Below, in pieces: positions 27,262 to 35,497 of a stretch of 64,000 nt of DNA. Below the pieces are notes generated by a model, which was given only the letters and a program-made list of their open reading frames with translations, made no database searches and was not told the origin of the DNA. Numbering within the stretch: the first letter of the stretch is position 1; the number at the start of each line of letters is the position of its first letter. The stretch is from Microbacterium profundi (lineage in GTDB: Bacteria > Actinomycetota > Actinomycetes > Actinomycetales > Microbacteriaceae), in contig NZ_JPSY01000001.1 in assembly GCF_000763375.1 (NCBI RefSeq), forward strand, positions 372,001 to 436,000, read 5' to 3'. A program made the position numbers and the translations under genes.

Positions 27262-28203
27262 GTGCCAGACCCGATCGTGACGCTGATCGTCCCCGGTCGG
27301 GACGTCGAGTCATTCGCCCCCGCCGCGATCGCCTCGCTGCTCGTGCAGACCGAGCCGCGTTGGCGGGCCATCCTCATCGACGACGGTTCGAAAGACGCCA
27401 CCGGCGACGTATTCGCGGATGCCGCGGCATCCGACTCTCGATTCACATACCTGCGCCACGAGGCATCCCGCGGGTTGGGCGCCGCCAGGAACGTCGGGCT
27501 CGAACTCGTCGACACCGAATACCTCGGCTTCCTCGATGGCGACGACGAACTCACCCCGACCGCCCTTGAGCGCCTCACGAGCACTCTCGCCGAGACGGGC
27601 AGTGACTTCATCGCCGGCGCCTACGTGCGCACACGCCCCCACGGTGACGGATACATCCCCGGACGCGTGCAGCCCTGGACATCCGCGGCTACCGACCCCG
27701 CACGCCGCCGCACGAACATCTTCGATCACCCCGCGGCGTCGGCGAACATCGTCGCTTGGTCGAAGATCAGTCGCACCGACTTCTCGCGCGATCTGCGATT
27801 CCCCGAAGGCGTTGCCTACGAGGATCAGATCGTCGCCCAGCAGATGTATGCCCGCGCTCGTTCCTTCGACGTCATCCCCGATGTCGTCGTGCACTGGCGC
27901 GTGCGACCCGACGGAACCTCGATCACCCAGACCAGGGACCAGCTGCCCGTGCTGCGCGACTACCTCGCGGCTCTCCGCGGCGGCATCCGCGTGCTGCGGG
28001 ACGCCGGGGCTCACGCCGCGGTGATCGCGCGCCTCGACCTGATCCTCGCGATGGATATGGCGCCGCTCCAGGAGATCGCCGCCGCCCACCCCGATCCCGC
28101 CTATGCAGCCGAGGTCACGGCGTTCCTCGATGAACTCCGCGCGCTTCCTGAGTTCGCCGCCGCACATCCCGACCCCGACCTTGCCACAGCGCTGTCCTGG
28201 TGA
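27262..28203 (+). CDS. Family 2 glycosyltransferase
   Basis: 313 aa with a GT-A fold: N-terminal VTLIVPGRDVESF, nucleotide-sugar motif ILIDDGSKDATG, RGLGAARNVGLE, and the DxD-type acidic motif GFLDGDDELTP. It probably transfers a sugar to a cell-envelope glycopolymer; acceptor and sugar are unknown. GTG at 27262 follows a TAGACT box (27250-27255) by 6 nt, without a Shine-Dalgarno, so a leaderless transcript is likely. Downstream 124 nt to the convergent ABC gene hold nothing I can support. Confidence 0.9.
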   Translation: MPDPIVTLIVPGRDVESFAPAAIASLLVQTEPRWRAILIDDGSKDATGDVFADAAASDSRFTYLRHEASRGLGAARNVGLELVDTEYLGFLDGDDELTPTALERLTSTLAETGSDFIAGAYVRTRPHGDGYIPGRVQPWTSAATDPARRRTNIFDHPAASANIVAWSKISRTDFSRDLRFPEGVAYEDQIVAQQMYARARSFDVIPDVVVHWRVRPDGTSITQTRDQLPVLRDYLAALRGGIRVLRDAGAHAAVIARLDLILAMDMAPLQEIAAAHPDPAYAAEVTAFLDELRALPEFAAAHPDPDLATALSW

Positions 28204-28327
28204 CGCACACGTCGTCACCGAGCACCGATGAACGCCGACCTGGATTCCTTGTTCGTCATCGTCGCCCGAGGCGGCGAGCGCATCGTGCCTTCGTCGACGG
28301 CGGCATGTCTGCGCACTGAGCGCGCCG

Positions 28328-30388
28328 CTACCCCTCGGCCGGATACACGCGCTGATCAGTGCCTGCGCCGTCGAGCAGCGGCACCGGCGACGTGAGCGCG
28401 TCCACGGCATCCGCGCCTGCGGAGTCATCCGGCGCCCGATCCGCGCGCCGGTTCGCGAAAGCGGCCGCCACGCCGCCACCGATCACGTTCTCCACGACGG
28501 TCTCCGTCTCGAGCACACGGGATGCTGCGACCTGCTGCGCGGCGAGCTCTGCATAGAGCCCGCCCTGAGCGAGCAGTTCCCCGTGCGTACCGGACTCCAC
28601 GATCTGCCCCGCCTCAAGCACGTGGATGACATCGGCGCCCATGACGGTCGAGAGACGATGCGCGATGGAGATCGTCGTCCTGCCGCGGGCGGCCTCGTCA
28701 AGGGCCTCCTGCACGACGCGCTCGGACACCGTGTCGAGTGCTGAGGTCGCCTCGTCGAGGAGCAGCACCGGCGGGTCCTTCAGCAGCACCCTGGCGATCG
28801 CGATGCGCTGCTTCTCGCCGCCGGAGAGCCGGTAGCCGCGCTCCCCGACGATCGTGTCGTAGCCGTGCTCGAACCCGGCGATGATGTGGTGGATGTTCGC
28901 CGCCGTGCAGGCCGCGATGACCTCGTTCTCGGTGGCATCCGGCCTGGCGTACATGAGGTTCTCGCGGATCGTCGCGTGGAACAGATAGGTCTCCTGCGAG
29001 ACGATGCCGACGTTGTCGATGATCGACTCCTGCGTGAGCGTGCGCACATCGGCTCCGGCGAACAGCACCGCTCCCCCGTGCGCCTCGTACAACCGCGGAG
29101 CGAGGTACAGGATCGTCGTCTTGCCCGCCCCGGACGGCCCGACGAAAGCGATATGCTGGCCCGGCTCCGCCACGAACGAGACGCCCTGCAGAGTCGGACG
29201 GGCGTCGGGCGCAGCATCCGGATACCTGAACACGACCTCGTCGAACTCGACCCGACCGAGGGGCCCAGGCGCCGCATCCACCGGGATCGCATCCGAGGAA
29301 TCCTCGATCTCCGGCACCAGATCGAGGTACTCGAAGATGCGCGCGAACAGCGCCTGCGAGGTCTGCAGATCGAGCGATACCCGCATGAGCCCCATCAGCG
29401 GCTGCAGCAGCCGCGCCTGCACGGTGGTGAACGCGACCACTGTGCCCGCGGTGATCGCCCCAGCGCCTCCGGCGATCAGGTAGCCCGATACGAGGTAGAT
29501 GACGGCGGGAACCGACGCCATCAGCACCTGGACGACGGCGAAGAAGCCCTGGCCGCTCATCGCCCGGCGGACCTGCAGCTTCACCTGATTGCGATTCTCG
29601 CCCTGATACCGCTGCGATTCGGCCCGCTGGCGGTTGAACGACTTCGACAGCAGCATGCCCGAGACGCTCAGGGTCTCCTGAGTGATGGACGTCAACTCCG
29701 AGAGCGATTCCTGCGTCTCCCCCGCGATACGCGCGCGGACCTGACCGACACGGCGCTGCACGATGATCAGGAACGGCATCAGCACGACAGCGATGAGGGT
29801 GAGGCGCCAGTCGATCAGGATCATCGCCACCAGCGACGCGATCACCGTCACGACATTGCCCAGGATGCTGGTGACCGTGTTCGTGAGCACGCCGGAGACA
29901 CCGCCGACATCGTTCTGCAGTCGCGACTGGATGACACCGGTCTTGGTGCGCGTGAAGAAGCCGAGTTCCATCGCCTGAAGGTGTTCGAACAGCCGAACGC
30001 GCAGATCACCCGTGACGCTGTTGCCCACCGTCGAGGTCAACCAGGTCTGGCCGACGCCGAGCACGGCGGAGAGCAGGAAGAGCCCGACCATGATCAGCAC
30101 GAGACGGATGAGCAGTGCGATCTCGGGACTGCCGCCGTCGACCGGGAAGAGCGCGTCGTCGAATATGCGCTGGACGATCAGCGGCGGGATGACCGCGATG
30201 CCGGCCCCGACCACCACGAGGATGCCGGTGAGGATGATGCGGCCGAGATAAGGACGGAACAAACCCACGACCCGCTGTCCGAGTCCGGAGATCCGCGGCG
30301 CCTCGGCGTTCAACCGCTTCTGCGCCGCCTCGTCGACACCGCGGAAGCCACCTCCACCTCCACCACCGCGCCCGCCGCCCATGCTCAT
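28328..30388 (-). CDS. ABC transporter, fused permease-ATPase (exporter type)
   Basis: 686 aa. A glycine-rich N-terminus is followed by six transmembrane helices (about 50-330). The ATPase domain (about 365-610) has Walker A GPSGAGKTT, signature RLSGGEKQRIAIARVLL, Walker B VLLLDEATSALD and the H-loop SIAHRLST. This is the homodimeric or heterodimeric lipid/drug exporter family (MsbA/LmrA type). It is monocistronic and divergent from the DHA2 exporter. Substrate not determinable. The C-terminal 70 residues are low complexity. Confidence 0.93.
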   Translation of the reverse strand: MSMGGGRGGGGGGGFRGVDEAAQKRLNAEAPRISGLGQRVVGLFRPYLGRIILTGILVVVGAGIAVIPPLIVQRIFDDALFPVDGGSPEIALLIRLVLIMVGLFLLSAVLGVGQTWLTSTVGNSVTGDLRVRLFEHLQAMELGFFTRTKTGVIQSRLQNDVGGVSGVLTNTVTSILGNVVTVIASLVAMILIDWRLTLIAVVLMPFLIIVQRRVGQVRARIAGETQESLSELTSITQETLSVSGMLLSKSFNRQRAESQRYQGENRNQVKLQVRRAMSGQGFFAVVQVLMASVPAVIYLVSGYLIAGGAGAITAGTVVAFTTVQARLLQPLMGLMRVSLDLQTSQALFARIFEYLDLVPEIEDSSDAIPVDAAPGPLGRVEFDEVVFRYPDAAPDARPTLQGVSFVAEPGQHIAFVGPSGAGKTTILYLAPRLYEAHGGAVLFAGADVRTLTQESIIDNVGIVSQETYLFHATIRENLMYARPDATENEVIAACTAANIHHIIAGFEHGYDTIVGERGYRLSGGEKQRIAIARVLLKDPPVLLLDEATSALDTVSERVVQEALDEAARGRTTISIAHRLSTVMGADVIHVLEAGQIVESGTHGELLAQGGLYAELAAQQVAASRVLETETVVENVIGGGVAAAFANRRADRAPDDSAGADAVDALTSPVPLLDGAGTDQRVYPAEG

Positions 30389-30536
30389 CCGGTCAGCCTA
30401 GCCCCGAGAAAATCTCGCCGGAGAGGGAATGCCCGCAGGCAGGACTGCGTTACCATGATTCGTTGTCAACGAGTGGGTTCCGCTTCTTCGGCTCCGTCGT
30501 CGGCCTTCCGCCACCCCCATCCACTGAGGAGACGCT

Positions 30537-32012
30537 TTGGCCACCACATCCACCGGTTCGGTACCCGCCGTCAAGACGGAACCGACCATCGCACCATCCG
30601 ACATGCGAGTCATCTGGCTGCTGCTCGTGGCAGCCTTCGTCGCGATCCTGAACGAGACGACGATGGGGATAGCGATCCCCCATCTGAACGCCGACCTGGG
30701 CATCCCACCGGAACTCGGCCAGTGGCTCACCAGCGCGTTCATGCTCACGATGGCGATCGTGATCCCCACGACCGGTTTCCTGCTTCAGCGCTTCACCACG
30801 CGCCAGGTCTTCATCGCCGCGATGTCGGCGTTCTCCCTCGGCACGATCGTGGCCCTCATCGCACCAGGCTTCGAGGTGCTGCTGGTCGGACGCGTGATCC
30901 AGGCCGGCGGTACCGGCATCATGATGCCGCTGCTGATGACCACGATGATGAATGTTGTCCCGCCGCAGTCCCGCGGCCGGATGATGGGTCGTGTCGGCCT
31001 CGTCATCTCGCTCGCTCCGGCGATCGGTCCGACACTCGCGGGTGCCGTGCTCGAGACGCTGAGCTGGCGCTGGCTGTTCGCGATCGTCCTGCCGATCGCC
31101 CTCGTCTCCCTCGCCATGGGCGCGAAGTGGATGACGAACCTCGGCGAGACGAAGAACGCTCCGGTCGACGTACTGTCGATCGTCCTCTCCGCCTTCGGCT
31201 TCGGCGGCGTCGTGTACGGTCTCAGCCAGTTCGGCGGCGCAGGCGAGTCGAACGGCACGACGATCGGCGTCGTCTCACTGGTTGTCGGCGGTGTGTCGCT
31301 CGCACTGTTCGTGTGGCGGCAGCTCGTGCTGCAGCGCGTCGACGACGCGCTGCTCGACCTGCGCGTGTTCCGCTCCGGCAACTACACGATCGCCGTCATC
31401 GTCATGGGCATCCTCGCCCTGTCGATGTTCGGAACGCTCACGCTGCTGCCGCAGTACCTGCAGAACGTCGCGGGACTCGATGCGCTGCAGTCCGGCCTGA
31501 TCCTGCTTCCCGGGTCGATCCTGATGGGACTCCTCGGCCCGATCATGGGTCGCATCTACGACGCCCGTGGCACCCGCACGCTGCTCATCCCCGGCACGAT
31601 CATGGTGTCGGCAGCGCTGTTCTTCTACTCCACGGTCGGCGAGCACACGCAGTGGTGGATGCTCGTGATCTCGCAGACCTTCATGTCGGTGGGTCTCGCG
31701 ATGTCGTTCACACCGCTGTTCTCCGCATCGCTCGGATCGCTGCAGCGTCACCTGTACTCGCACGGTTCCGCCGTGCTCAACACGATCCAGCAGGTCGCCG
31801 GTGCGGCCGGCGTCGCTGTACTGACGGTCACCTACTCGTCGATCCTGCACGCCGGCGAGAGCGAAGGACTGTCGACGGCGGTCGCCGGCGCTCCGGGAGC
31901 GCGCATGGCATTCCTGATCGCGGCCATCATCTCGCTGGGATCAGTGGCCTTGAGCGCGTTCATCCGCAAGCCGGCGGATGACGTGGGCGGGGAGTTCCAC
32001 AGCGGTCACTGA
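30537..32012 (+). CDS. DHA2-family drug:H+ antiporter (MFS, 14 TM)
   Basis: 491 aa with about 14 hydrophobic segments. Motif A-like RQVFIAAMSAFSLGT and the DHA2 motif C region SLAPAIGPTLAGAVLE are visible, with NTIQQVAGAAGVAVL near the C-terminus. The family (EmrB/QacA) exports drugs and other hydrophobic compounds by proton antiport. TTG at 30537 is used because GAGGAG lies 6 nt upstream and homology starts right after. It ends 17 nt before the stop of a convergent cysteine-rich micro-gene. Confidence 0.9.
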   Translation: MATTSTGSVPAVKTEPTIAPSDMRVIWLLLVAAFVAILNETTMGIAIPHLNADLGIPPELGQWLTSAFMLTMAIVIPTTGFLLQRFTTRQVFIAAMSAFSLGTIVALIAPGFEVLLVGRVIQAGGTGIMMPLLMTTMMNVVPPQSRGRMMGRVGLVISLAPAIGPTLAGAVLETLSWRWLFAIVLPIALVSLAMGAKWMTNLGETKNAPVDVLSIVLSAFGFGGVVYGLSQFGGAGESNGTTIGVVSLVVGGVSLALFVWRQLVLQRVDDALLDLRVFRSGNYTIAVIVMGILALSMFGTLTLLPQYLQNVAGLDALQSGLILLPGSILMGLLGPIMGRIYDARGTRTLLIPGTIMVSAALFFYSTVGEHTQWWMLVISQTFMSVGLAMSFTPLFSASLGSLQRHLYSHGSAVLNTIQQVAGAAGVAVLTVTYSSILHAGESEGLSTAVAGAPGARMAFLIAAIISLGSVALSAFIRKPADDVGGEFHSGH

Positions 32013-32029
32013 CCGCCGGCGGAGATGCC

Positions 32030-32158
32030 CTACCCGGGCAGGGAGCAGGAACCGCCGCAGCAGCTGCCGGCGTTGTCGTCACCCAGCAGATTCAAGCCTG
32101 CGGGGATGACAGGGACGTCGACCGCAGCGGTCGATTCCGAGGTCTCACGAATGGTCAT
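32030..32158 (-). CDS. Small cysteine-rich protein (42 aa), unknown
   Basis: Reads MTIRETSESTAAVDVPVIPA, then GLNLLGDDNAG, and ends SCCGGSCSLPG. It has an ordered amino-acid composition, no rare codons, an ATG start and a clean stop, and it fills the space between a convergent transporter and a divergent gene. The CCxxxC tail suggests metal or redox chemistry, but no family was recognised. The Shine-Dalgarno is weak (GGAA). It was found by reading the minus strand directly because it is below usual length cut-offs. Confidence 0.6.
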   Translation of the reverse strand: MTIRETSESTAAVDVPVIPAGLNLLGDDNAGSCCGGSCSLPG

Positions 32159-32251
32159 TGTTCCATGCTACGCCCGAGCACGGACTGCGGCGTCAGGCTC
32201 GCATCGGGCGCGGCTCTGGACAGTTCGACAGTCGTGCCCAAAACTCGGAGT

Positions 32252-32779
32252 ATGAACGACTCCCCTGACGCGAGCAAGGACGCGCGGCTCGACGCGGAAA
32301 CCGATGGGCGTGCCGGCGCGAAGCGTGACGGACGCGACGAGACGCGCGATGAACGCGCGGATCGCAATTGGGAAGAGCTCATGCAGGAACTGCGCGTGAT
32401 GCAGACCGGCACGCAGGTGCTTTCCGGTTTTCTGCTCGCGGTGGCGTTCCAGCCGCGATTCACCGAGCTCGACGACCTGCAGCGCACGCTCTACATCGTG
32501 CTCGTCGGCCTGGCGGCCCTTGCGACCGTGCTCGCGCTGGCACCGGTGGGGATGCATCGGTCGCTGTTCGGCCGGCACCGCAAGCCCGACCTCGTCAGGT
32601 TCGCCTCGCGCATGGTGCAGGCCGATCTGGTCGTGATCGGCCTGTTGAGTGTCGGTGTCACGACGCTCATCGTCGACTTCACTGTGGATCGGACGACGGC
32701 GACCGTCGTACTGATCGTGGCCGCTGTGGTGGTCCTGGCGCTCTGGGTGCTCCTGCCGCGACTCATCGACAGAAGGTGA
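32252..32779 (+). CDS. DUF6328-type membrane protein
   Basis: 175 aa. An acidic and basic N-terminal 45 residues are followed by NWEELMQELRVMQTGTQVL and then four hydrophobic segments with the pattern FLLAVAFQPRFTELDDLQR and ALAPVGMHRSLF. This matches my recollection of the DUF6328 family of actinobacterial membrane proteins. Function unknown. ATG at 32252 has CGGAG just upstream. It abuts the acyltransferase gene (stop then ATG with no gap), so the two are probably co-expressed. Confidence 0.8.
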   Translation: MNDSPDASKDARLDAETDGRAGAKRDGRDETRDERADRNWEELMQELRVMQTGTQVLSGFLLAVAFQPRFTELDDLQRTLYIVLVGLAALATVLALAPVGMHRSLFGRHRKPDLVRFASRMVQADLVVIGLLSVGVTTLIVDFTVDRTTATVVLIVAAVVVLALWVLLPRLIDRR

Positions 32780-33373
32780 ATGGCCTACGGTTATGTGGTG
32801 AAACGAATCCTCGCGCGTGCATTCTGGACGCTCAGTCGTTGGACGCTCAAGGGCGACGAGGTGCCGGCCCGACCGACGATCCTCATCGGGGCGCCGCACA
32901 CTTCGAACTGGGACTTCGTGTTCATGCTGGCGATCGCCTGGCAGCTCGGCATCGACGTGCACTGGCTCGGCAAGAAGAGCCTGTTCGCCGGTTGGCGCGG
33001 ACCGATCATGCGTCGCATCGGCGGCGTGCCGGTGGATCGGGACGACCCGAGCCGGGTCGTCAAGGATGTGATCGCACAGGTGCATTCCGGTGAGGTGTTC
33101 GCACTCGTCGTCACGCCGGACGGCACGCGCGGCGGCAACGAATACTGGAAGTCGGGCTTCTACCGGATCGCCACGGAGACCGGCATGCCGGTGACTCTCG
33201 GCTACGTCGATCGCACAACCATGACGACCGGTCTCGGACCGACGTTCGAGCTGACCGGAGACGTCGCCGCCGACATGGACCGCATCCGAGCGTTCTACGC
33301 CGACAAGGCCGGCGCCCGGCCGAACAGGCGCACCGAGCCGCGGTTGCGGGAAGAGCGCGGCTCCGACGACTAG
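32780..33373 (+). CDS. 1-acyl-glycerol-3-phosphate acyltransferase-like protein
   Basis: 197 aa. The acyltransferase catalytic HX4D motif is in APHTSNWDFVFM. The second conserved block is LGKKSLFAGWRGPIMRRIGGVPVDR, and the third is TPDGTRGGNEYWKSGF (the E/PEGTR-equivalent region). Such short PlsC-like proteins acylate glycerophospholipids or related lipids at the membrane. Starts directly after the DUF6328 stop. A basic C-terminal tail (RPNRRTEPRLREERG) is typical. Confidence 0.87.
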   Translation: MAYGYVVKRILARAFWTLSRWTLKGDEVPARPTILIGAPHTSNWDFVFMLAIAWQLGIDVHWLGKKSLFAGWRGPIMRRIGGVPVDRDDPSRVVKDVIAQVHSGEVFALVVTPDGTRGGNEYWKSGFYRIATETGMPVTLGYVDRTTMTTGLGPTFELTGDVAADMDRIRAFYADKAGARPNRRTEPRLREERGSDD

Positions 33374-33478
33374 GGTCGCGATCGCCCAGGGTATCGGTGG
33401 CATCGCGCGAAGATGTGAGGAACCTCCGAATACCCGGGCGCAGGTTGATCCTCTCCCCCGATGTGCGGAATCGTGGCC

Positions 33479-33506
33479 CGGACATGTTCTGACCGGAGCA
33501 TGTCCG
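33479..33506. promoter_or_regulatory. Palindrome upstream of the HesB-like gene
   Basis: Perfect 8-bp arms CGGACATG (33479-33486) and CATGTCCG (33499-33506) with a 12-nt centre, 20 nt before the GTG start. Operator or 5'-UTR hairpin; binding factor unknown. Confidence 0.4.
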
Positions 33507-33525
33507 CAACCGGAAGGAGAGCGCT

Positions 33526-33825
33526 GTGCTCACCCTGACCGAAAATGCAGATGCCGTCGTCACCACGATCGTCGGCCGCGAGGATGCCAGCGCAGACGCG
33601 GGGCTTCGCATCCAGACCGCGGAAGGACAGGGACCCAACGGCGAATCTCGTTTCGCCGTTCACGTCGTTCCTTCCCCGGAACCCGCCGACGTCGTGATCG
33701 ACGGTGTCGGCAGCCGCGTGTTCCTCGAGGAGAACGCCGCCGAGGCACTCTCCGACAAGGTGCTCGATGCCGGTGTCGATGACGAAGGAGCCGTCAGCTT
33801 CACGATTCTGCCGCAGCCGGCCTGA
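33526..33825 (+). CDS. HesB/IscA-like fold protein without cysteines
   Basis: 99 aa. The pattern VVTTIVGREDASADAGLRI, then DVVIDGVGSRVFLEENAAEAL, resembles the HesB/IscA A-type carrier fold. It has no cysteine at all, so it cannot be a classical Fe-S scaffold. Actinobacteria often carry such cysteine-less relatives of unknown role. GTG at 33526 has GGAAGGAG upstream. Followed by a strong terminator. Confidence 0.8.
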   Translation: MLTLTENADAVVTTIVGREDASADAGLRIQTAEGQGPNGESRFAVHVVPSPEPADVVIDGVGSRVFLEENAAEALSDKVLDAGVDDEGAVSFTILPQPA

Positions 33826-33842
33826 CGCGCACGCTGAGGATT

Positions 33843-33875
33843 CGGGGGTGGGATGCGGTTCGCATCCCACCCCCG
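33843..33875. terminator. Strong hairpin terminator
   Basis: Perfect 15-bp stem (33843-33857 with 33861-33875, arm CGGGGGTGGGATGCG) and a 3-nt loop, between the HesB-like gene and the convergent SnoaL-like gene. Serves both. Confidence 0.85.
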
Positions 33876-33907
33876 ATGCGTTCCCTCTTCTCCCTGCGCC
33901 GGCCTGC

Positions 33908-34345
33908 TCACCGCGGCAGCTGGATCCGGCCGAGTCTCATCGCCAGCGCGAAGCGGTCAGGCACGCCCCAGTGCTCGACGATGCGACCGTCCTGGATGCG
34001 CGCGATATCGATCACGGTGAAGGCAACCTTGAGACCGGTCGGCGGTCCCATGAATGCTCCGGTGTTCGTTCCGACGCCTTCAGCCCGCACCCAGACGGTG
34101 TCGCCCTGCTCGGCCCAGTCGCCGATCGTGAACGTGAGGTCAGGCAGCCCCGCATGCACTTCGCTGATCGCACGCTTCACCTTCGCGATGGCTTGCGCAC
34201 CGGTTCCCGCCAGACCGAACTGATGCTCGATGAGATCCGGTGAACAGAGTTCGTCGACGACATTCGTGTCCCCTGCGGCGAACCCCTCGTGCAGCATCCG
34301 TTCAACAACGCCGACCCCAGCGGTCTCCGCGATTGCATCATTCAT
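33908..34345 (-). CDS. SnoaL-like ester cyclase / NTF2-fold protein
   Basis: 145 aa. HEGFAAGDTNVVDELCSPDL, VHAGLPDLTFTIGDW and DIARIQDGRIVEHWGVPDR are typical of SnoaL-like polyketide-cyclase-fold proteins. Many such single-domain proteins are of unknown substrate. ATG at 34345 has GGGAGAA 5 nt upstream. Divergent from a TetR regulator that probably controls it. Confidence 0.85.
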   Translation of the reverse strand: MNDAIAETAGVGVVERMLHEGFAAGDTNVVDELCSPDLIEHQFGLAGTGAQAIAKVKRAISEVHAGLPDLTFTIGDWAEQGDTVWVRAEGVGTNTGAFMGPPTGLKVAFTVIDIARIQDGRIVEHWGVPDRFALAMRLGRIQLPR

Positions 34346-34356
34346 GATCTTCTCCC

Positions 34357-34412
34357 TTGCAGTAGATGTGCAGTCACTGCGGTTGAACTGCAACGACTTC
34401 TTTCGCTAGCCT
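34357..34412. promoter_or_regulatory. TetR promoter with operator-like palindromes
   Basis: TTGAAC (34383-34388) and TAGCCT (34407-34412) form a promoter with 18-nt spacer for the tetR gene, whose ATG follows 7 nt later. Repeated TGCAGT/ACTGC units occur at 34358-34363, 34369-34374 and 34376-34380; GCAGTCACTGC (34370-34380) is a near-perfect palindrome, and GTTGAACTGCAAC (34382-34394) overlaps the -35. Autoregulation by the TetR protein is inferred. Confidence 0.55.
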
Positions 34413-34419
34413 GATCCTC

Positions 34420-35067
34420 ATGAGCAGCCGTGTCAATAGCCCTGCGCTTACGTATCGGCAGGAGCAGGCCGCCGCGACCAAACGCCGCATCGCCGAAGCT
34501 GCGCAGCGGTTGTTCGCTGCCGACGGATACGCGTCGACCAGCCTGGCTGCGGTCGCAGAAGCAGCCGGCGTTGCGAGCCGCACCGTGTACGCGGCGTTCG
34601 GGACGAAGAGGGAGATCCTCAACCTCATCTGCGAAAGCTGGTTGGAGCGTGCGGACGCACGCGCTCTTGCGGCATCGGTGCTCGCGGAGGACTCCGCTGT
34701 CGAGCGTCTGCGCGGTGCCGCTCATTGGCTCACCGTGCTCTACTCGACCGACTTCGATGTGGTGCGGATTCTCGATGCCGCGATGGATGAGGACGCCGAG
34801 ACCCGCACCCTCCTGCGTTCGAAACTGCGCGGCCGAAACAGGGTGATGGACGGCCTCATCGCGTCGGTCGCCTCAGAGCTCGCAGTCCCCCTCGAACGGG
34901 CGCAGACGATCTTCCGCGCCTTCGCTGCGACCGGGGTATACAACGAGCTGGTGATCGATTCGGGTTGGACGCCGGAGCAGTTCGAGAACTGGCTCTCCGA
35001 CACGCTGCTGCATCAACTTTTCCCTTTCGCGGCCTCAATCACGCCAGCGCGCCGAGCACCTCGTTGA
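34420..35067 (+). CDS. TetR-family transcriptional regulator
   Basis: 215 aa. The N-terminal HTH is RIAEAAQRLFAADGYASTSL, then VAEAAGVASRTVYAAFGTKREIL. The C-terminal ligand domain is all-helical and not assignable to a ligand class. Divergent from the SnoaL-like gene with 74 nt between them. Leaderless layout: TAGCCT ends 7 nt before ATG and there is no Shine-Dalgarno. Confidence 0.92.
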   Translation: MSSRVNSPALTYRQEQAAATKRRIAEAAQRLFAADGYASTSLAAVAEAAGVASRTVYAAFGTKREILNLICESWLERADARALAASVLAEDSAVERLRGAAHWLTVLYSTDFDVVRILDAAMDEDAETRTLLRSKLRGRNRVMDGLIASVASELAVPLERAQTIFRAFAATGVYNELVIDSGWTPEQFENWLSDTLLHQLFPFAASITPARRAPR

Positions 35068-35151
35068 AAAGGTCGGACGCTGCCCACGCTATCGCGGACG
35101 ACGCGTACGCTGAAGAGCGGCCGCGACAGACGCGCGCAACGAAAGGCTCCC

Positions 35152-35493
35152 GTGAACATCACCCTGCTTCGACGTTTCGTCGCCGTCGCCGAGGAGCTGC
35201 ATTTCCCGCGCGCTGCTCAGAACCTCGGCATCCCATTGGCGTCGCTGTACTCGTCGATCGACAAGCTCGAAGAAGAAGTCGGTCAGCCCCTCGTCACCCG
35301 CGAAGGCGAGACGCGCCTGACGTCCGTCGGCCTGCTGCTGCTTCCCGAGGCGCAACGCGAAGTCGCCGCGGCTCCGCCCGAGGTCAAGAAGCCGGTCAAG
35401 GCCGGCGGCAAGGCGAAGGCCTCGAAGGGCCGAGGCCGCGCGCCGGTCGTGAAGGGCCAGCCGAAGCCCTACAAGAAGCGTCAGGGGCGCTGA
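35152..35493 (+). CDS. LysR-type HTH domain protein with basic tail, no effector domain
   Basis: 113 aa. Residues 1-62 are a LysR-type winged HTH (LLRRFVAVAEELHFPRAAQN, LGIPLASLYSSIDKLEEEVG). The usual 200-residue effector-binding domain is absent. Instead residues about 75-113 form a Lys/Arg/Gly/Pro tail (KKPVKAGGKAKASKGRGRA, KPYKKRQGR). GTG at 35152 follows GAAAGG. The tail is in frame and coding-like rather than a random extension, so this looks like a stand-alone DNA-binding protein. Target unknown. Confidence 0.82.
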   Translation: MNITLLRRFVAVAEELHFPRAAQNLGIPLASLYSSIDKLEEEVGQPLVTREGETRLTSVGLLLLPEAQREVAAAPPEVKKPVKAGGKAKASKGRGRAPVVKGQPKPYKKRQGR

Positions 35494-35497
35494 GGGC

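Noticed and set aside
28228..28370. Small open frame between the glycosyltransferase and the ABC exporter
   Set aside because: No Shine-Dalgarno, no conserved pattern, and it overlaps the end of the ABC gene antisense.
28865..31981. Very long open frame on the plus strand (over 1000 codons) across the ABC exporter
   Set aside because: Composition is Arg/His/Asp-rich shadow coding opposite a well-supported ABC transporter and in another frame of the DHA2 gene; no domain.
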